The notes below the pieces were generated by a model that did not search any database, was not told the origin of the DNA, and was given only the letters and a program-made list of their open reading frames with translations. From positions 1 to 32,178 of IMG/VR virus record IMGVR_UViG_3300034101_004963: a stretch of DNA of 32,178 bases; one strand, given 5' to 3'. Positions 29,454 through 32,178 of this stretch are shown here, one piece after another; position 1 is the first letter of the stretch; every line of letters starts with the position of its first letter. Origin of the DNA: a virus. Position numbers and translations under genes: made by a program.

Positions 29454-30105
29454 GGCTGACTCCGCAGGGCAAGGTGGATCAGATACCCCCGCGCCAACTC
29501 ATCATCGGCTTCGGTGGAAGGTGTTGCGGCCCTGGTCTGGCTTTGACCGGCCGGCTCATATTTCGGCAGCTTCCTCGGGTCGTGGAACGCCAGCCCGATC
29601 AGGTGCGCCAGCTCATTGGCCACAATCCGCTGCCGCTCGAAGGCCTGTCTTGTCCGGGCGGCGCTGGCCTGGATCACAAGCGCCGCCTCGGCAATGGTCA
29701 CGTCCCAGAAAGCGGCGGGGTCTTGCCCCGCTTCGATCCAGTTCCGCCACCACTCGCCGATGATGTCGCCGCCGTCGCGCGGCGCGGCGCGTTTCCCTCA
29801 TCACTCCCCGGCTTTTTGCCCGTCAGGTCTTCAAGACAGATGGCCAGAACCTGGCCAACCATTTCCAGCGACCGGGCGATGCCGATCTTTTCCATCAGTT
29901 CCATCGCATCCGCTTCGGTTGCCTCGGTCTGCAGCGCGGCCCAGAACAGCCGCCCGGCCCGCCGCATGTCCGAGGCATCCCTTTGCACGGCCGCAATCGC
30001 CGCGCCGATGGTCTCGCCGCTGCGGTCCTGATACCGCACCATCGCCCCCATCGACAGGCGCAGGCTGTACGACTTGCCGTCGTGATCGAACGAAACCGAT
30101 CTCAC
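29450..30105 (-). CDS. Tail assembly chaperone with -1 frameshift extension (gpG/gpGT type)
   Basis: From GTG 30105 the zero frame encodes 135 residues (gpG-like, ending at 29698); after residue 105 its sequence becomes Ser/Gly/Thr-rich filler. The -1 frame from there is open for 113 codons to 29450 and encodes a real domain (IIGEWWRNWIEAGQDPAAFW, then VTIAEAALVIQASAARTRQA). A perfect slippery heptamer in the right phase joins the two frames, giving a 218-residue fusion. Reading the second part as a separate gene from 29701 would drop the conserved WWRNWIEAG block. Such pairs always precede the tape measure and coat it during tail assembly. Confidence 0.85.
29791..29797 (-). promoter_or_regulatory. 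Programmed -1 ribosomal frameshift site GGGAAAC
   Basis: On the minus strand G-GGA-AAC sits in the zero frame as X-XXY-YYZ. Slipping back gives GGG-AAA and continues in the frame that encodes the conserved extension. The -1 frame is closed by TGA just before the site, so the shift can happen only here. Confidence 0.85.
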
Positions 30106-30545
30106 GCGCCAGCACCCTTGGTCCAGGTCACCGCCCCGGTGATGCGGATCACCACCGACATGCCGATCAGCCCGCCAACGTCATCCGCCTGCAGCGATGG
30201 CGTCGGATAGCCCTGGAATTCGAACAGATCGCCGGTTGTCTGGCCCGGTGTCAGCGGCATCGTGACCCGGTAATAGGCCGGCGTATTCGATGCCTGGTCT
30301 GCCAGCTGCTGCTCATACCCCAGCGGGGTATACCCGGCATTGACCGTGATTTCGCCCGCGTCTTTCAGGCCCTTCACATATTCCCGGAACCCGCCGACCG
30401 AATCCAGGCTTGTCGCATCCTGGTACTCCGTCGACACCTGCGGTACCGGCAGCCCCTTTGCCTCCGGGATGCGGGTAAAGCTGTTCGCAGCCCCGGTCAG
30501 CGACCGCTCGACCTTGCCGCCCCAGGCGATTGTCTGTTTCGTCAT
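30102..30545 (-). CDS. Major tail tube protein
   Basis: 147 residues from ATG 30545 with GAGGAGAAAG upstream. TIAWGGKVERSLTGAANSFT, 'LDSVGGFREYVKGLKDAGEI' and 'YRVTMPLTPGQTTGDLFEFQ' fit tail tube (gpV/TP901-like) proteins: a beta-barrel with the 'E.....G..P..I..T' region. It lies between the tail terminator-like gene and the assembly chaperone, the canonical place. Polymerises around the tape measure. Confidence 0.85.
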   Translation of the reverse strand: MTKQTIAWGGKVERSLTGAANSFTRIPEAKGLPVPQVSTEYQDATSLDSVGGFREYVKGLKDAGEITVNAGYTPLGYEQQLADQASNTPAYYRVTMPLTPGQTTGDLFEFQGYPTPSLQADDVGGLIGMSVVIRITGAVTWTKGAGA

Positions 30546-30556
30546 TGGCTTTCTCC

Positions 30557-30937
30557 TCAGCCGAAGTGATAGTTGATGATGAAGTCCATCGTGACCCGGT
30601 GGTTCTGGGTCACGCCGTCGTCGTCGGGCAGGTCGCGCGCGCCTGCCAGAAATGCCCCTGTGATGACGCCGCCCTGCCAGGCATCCAGGGCCGTCCTGAC
30701 CGCCCGCGACAGCACCTTGGCCTCGCCATAGCTTGCGGCCCAGCAATCCACCTGCACCCGCGCCCGCGACAGCCCCGGCCCGTCCAGGCTGTGATCAACC
30801 GGGCCGTCCGTCACCACCGTCAGCGTGAGGCAGGGCAAGGCCTGCCCCTGCGGCGCCAGCCCCCAGTTGATCCGCGCGGCCACCCGGGCCGAAATGGCCG
30901 GAACAGCGCCCAGCATTGCGCGCAGCGCCTCTTCCAT
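30557..30937 (-). CDS. DUF3168-type tail completion/terminator protein
   Basis: 126 residues. MEEALRAMLGAVPAISARVA, 'INWGLAPQGQALPCLTLTVV', 'VQVDCWAASYGEAKVLSRAV' and the C-terminal MDFIINYH match the DUF3168 (SPP1 gp17-like) pattern. It would cap the tail tube and join it to the head. Followed after 11 bases by the tail tube gene. Confidence 0.85.
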   Translation of the reverse strand: MEEALRAMLGAVPAISARVAARINWGLAPQGQALPCLTLTVVTDGPVDHSLDGPGLSRARVQVDCWAASYGEAKVLSRAVRTALDAWQGGVITGAFLAGARDLPDDDGVTQNHRVTMDFIINYHFG

Positions 30938-30939
30938 GC

Positions 30940-31365
30940 TCAGCGCCCCTTCCGCTTGACCGCCTTTTCAATCTGCAGCCGCAATTCATCCGCCAGCCGC
31001 AGCAGCATCGCCCGGCTGTCCTGATCCCAGGCAGGGCGCAAAAACGGGCGCGGGCGGGAATGTTTCGTGCCAAACTCCACCAGATGCCCGTGCCGCCCGC
31101 CCATGCCCAGGCCATAGGACGTGCCCAGATACACGGCAGTGACCCCGGTTTCCTTTTTCCGGCCCTTCAGCTTGTCGCTGACCGTGATCGACCGGCGCAG
31201 ATTGCCGGTGCGCACCGGCACCAGGGATCGGGTCAGATCGGCTGTCGGCTCCACCGCCTTGATCATGGCGCGCGTCAGCGCCCCCTCTTCCCGCCGCACC
31301 GACTGCAGGCGTTCCAGCATCGCCGCCAGATCCTTGAATCCGTCGACCTTGAATTCCATGCTCAT
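30940..31365 (-). CDS. HK97 gp10-like neck/tail-completion protein
   Basis: 141 residues; start at 31365 in an ATGA overlap with the adaptor gene. FKVDGFKDLAAMLERL, 'VPVRTGNLRRSITVS' and 'HGHLVEFGTKHSRPRPFLRP' are the signatures of HK97_gp10-like proteins, which act in head-tail joining. Charged C-terminal helix. Confidence 0.88.
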   Translation of the reverse strand: MSMEFKVDGFKDLAAMLERLQSVRREEGALTRAMIKAVEPTADLTRSLVPVRTGNLRRSITVSDKLKGRKKETGVTAVYLGTSYGLGMGGRHGHLVEFGTKHSRPRPFLRPAWDQDSRAMLLRLADELRLQIEKAVKRKGR

Positions 31366-31691
31366 GTATCGGCCCGCGCCGCTGCCGTGATCTCCACGCC
31401 CTCACGCCGCCCGATCTCTTTGACACCGGTGATATCGTACTCCCGGCCTTCGCAGATCAGCCGGTCCTTTGGCGTGATCTCCCCGGTCGCGAACGTCCAC
31501 CGCACCAGAAATCGGGCGGTGATGCGGGCCGCCACCTGGGCCGCCGCAACCTGTTCCCCGTCCGACACGAACCGGCGTTGCGCCCAGACCGGCGGCCCGT
31601 AATCCGCCCAGGACGGAACCGCAGCAAACCCGTCATCGCTGGCGGTGAACCGGCGGAACTGCACCCGCCGGTCAAGCTTGCCCGCCTCCAT
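31362..31691 (-). CDS. Head-tail adaptor (phage_H_T_join)
   Basis: 109 residues. MEAGKLDRRVQFRRFTASDD, 'VWAQRRFVSDGEQVAAAQVA' and 'FATGEITPKDRLICEGREYD' form the small beta-barrel typical of SPP1 gp16/phage_H_T_join stoppers. It is the head completion protein that meets the tail. Overlaps both neighbours by 1-4 bases. Confidence 0.88.
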   Translation of the reverse strand: MEAGKLDRRVQFRRFTASDDGFAAVPSWADYGPPVWAQRRFVSDGEQVAAAQVAARITARFLVRWTFATGEITPKDRLICEGREYDITGVKEIGRREGVEITAAARADT

Positions 31692-32178
31692 CAGCTGCGC
31701 AGCAGCAGCGCGATCTGATAGGTGGCCGCAGCCCCGGCAGAGTTGGCAATCCGCAGAATATCCGCCGTGCCGGCCACAATCGCCCCGAACCCGCCGACCG
31801 CATCGCAGCCGAAGAACAGGAAAGCGCCCGGCCGCAGCGGGCCGAAGGTCGGGGTGGTGCCGCCCAGAAAGGTGGTGATCGGGCTGGTGCCGCCGCCGAT
31901 GGTCAGGTTGGTGGTGTTGGGCGGCGCACTGGCCAGCTTCGGCGCATTGATGATCAGCGCCCCCACCAGCGTTGTGGCCGCGATATTCACGCCATAGACC
32001 GTCTGCAGCGCCGTGCCGTTCAGGTCCAGATCGTCGTTGGCCGCCGATGCCAGGGTGCGCTCATCGGCAAACAGCAGGTTCGCCTGCCCGGACCCGTTGC
32101 CCATCGAAAACTGCAGCACATCCTGCACCACAGCGCTGAAATTTGCCGCCCCGTAATCGTGGGCCCCCAGCTGGGTCG
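31691..32178 (-). CDS. Beta-rich virion protein, truncated by the right window edge
   Basis: The frame is open to the edge: upstream of the GTG at 32131 the in-frame codons read TQLGAHDYGAANFSAV, which looks like coding sequence, so the true start is beyond 32178. The visible 162 codons are beta-rich (VGALIINAPKLASAPPNTTN, then PGAFLFFGCDAVGGFG, IVAGTADILRIANSAG). Similar proteins sit between major capsid and head-tail connectors in related phages and may be decoration or capsid-accessory proteins. Function not certain. Confidence 0.6.
   Translation of the reverse strand, partial: TQLGAHDYGAANFSAVVQDVLQFSMGNGSGQANLLFADERTLASAANDDLDLNGTALQTVYGVNIAATTLVGALIINAPKLASAPPNTTNLTIGGGTSPITTFLGGTTPTFGPLRPGAFLFFGCDAVGGFGAIVAGTADILRIANSAGAAATYQIALLLRS

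Noticed and set aside
29450-29701. Separate 83-residue gene after the tail chaperone
   Set aside because: The -1 frame is open further upstream and includes conserved residues; it is better explained as the frameshift extension.
1-32178. CRISPR array, rRNA, complete tRNA or insertion sequence
   Set aside because: No regularly spaced identical repeats with unique spacers, no complete tRNA fold, and no transposase or terminal-repeat structure seen.

Overview
The window is almost entirely a temperate siphophage genome from an alphaproteobacterial, most likely Rhodobacteraceae, host. The signs are very high GC with GC-rich third positions, GcrA-like and SANT/HTH-type regulators, a GTTC-N7-GTTC LexA box (the alphaproteobacterial SOS operator), and a tail module of the HK97/lambda type. 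No host housekeeping gene is visible. The only host-like sequence is the 3' half of a tRNA-Gly(CCC) at 17433-17478.

Layout: (1) 73-8449, minus strand: a tightly overlapping early-left operon. Read from its 5' end it holds three small genes, a Rho-independent terminator (7566-7602), a winged-helix regulator, an HD phosphohydrolase, a GcrA-like protein, a protein with three HTH/SANT-like segments, a Toprim primase, a D5-type SF3 helicase, a small protein with a methylase-like N-terminus, a repeat-rich AT-richer gap (candidate origin), a conserved hypothetical and an HNH endonuclease that would normally precede terminase. (2) 8551-9378, plus strand: a lone WYL-like/TerB-like accessory gene. (3) 9396-10371: a compact genetic switch with two small HTH proteins, three copies of one 17-bp operator, a LexA box and a possible small SOS-driven ORF. 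(4) 10372-16953, plus strand: an early-right operon of small, translationally coupled genes ending in excisionase and integrase, followed by a 153-aa accessory gene. (5) 17374-17622: a complete attP with core and arm-type repeats on both sides. (6) 17647-32178, minus strand: the late operon. Read from 32178 downward it holds neck proteins, tail tube, a frameshifting tail-assembly chaperone, tape measure, tail tip/fibre proteins, a lysis cassette with overlapping spanins, a frameshifted DNA methylase, and receptor-binding/fibre proteins.

The late operon enters from beyond the right edge, and the HNH gene points off the left edge toward the expected terminase-portal-capsid genes. If the two ends are joined, the missing segment is exactly the head module. 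Together with an uninterrupted attP in the middle of the window, this indicates a circular, circularly permuted or otherwise unintegrated phage genome rather than a linear prophage.

How it probably works: the integrase recombines the tRNA-Gly core. The HTH regulator(s) hold the early promoters off through the ATACGCA-N3-TGCGTAT operators. Neither repressor has a self-cleaving peptidase domain, so induction may run through the LexA box and a small antirepressor-like ORF. The left operon replicates the DNA and the late operon builds the tail and lyses the cell. The most notable items are the LexA box/small-ORF switch, the leaderless operator-promoter, the full attP arm-site array, the GGGAAAC frameshift signal, the HisRS-like orphan fragment, the VanZ-like membrane protein pair, and several apparently broken genes.
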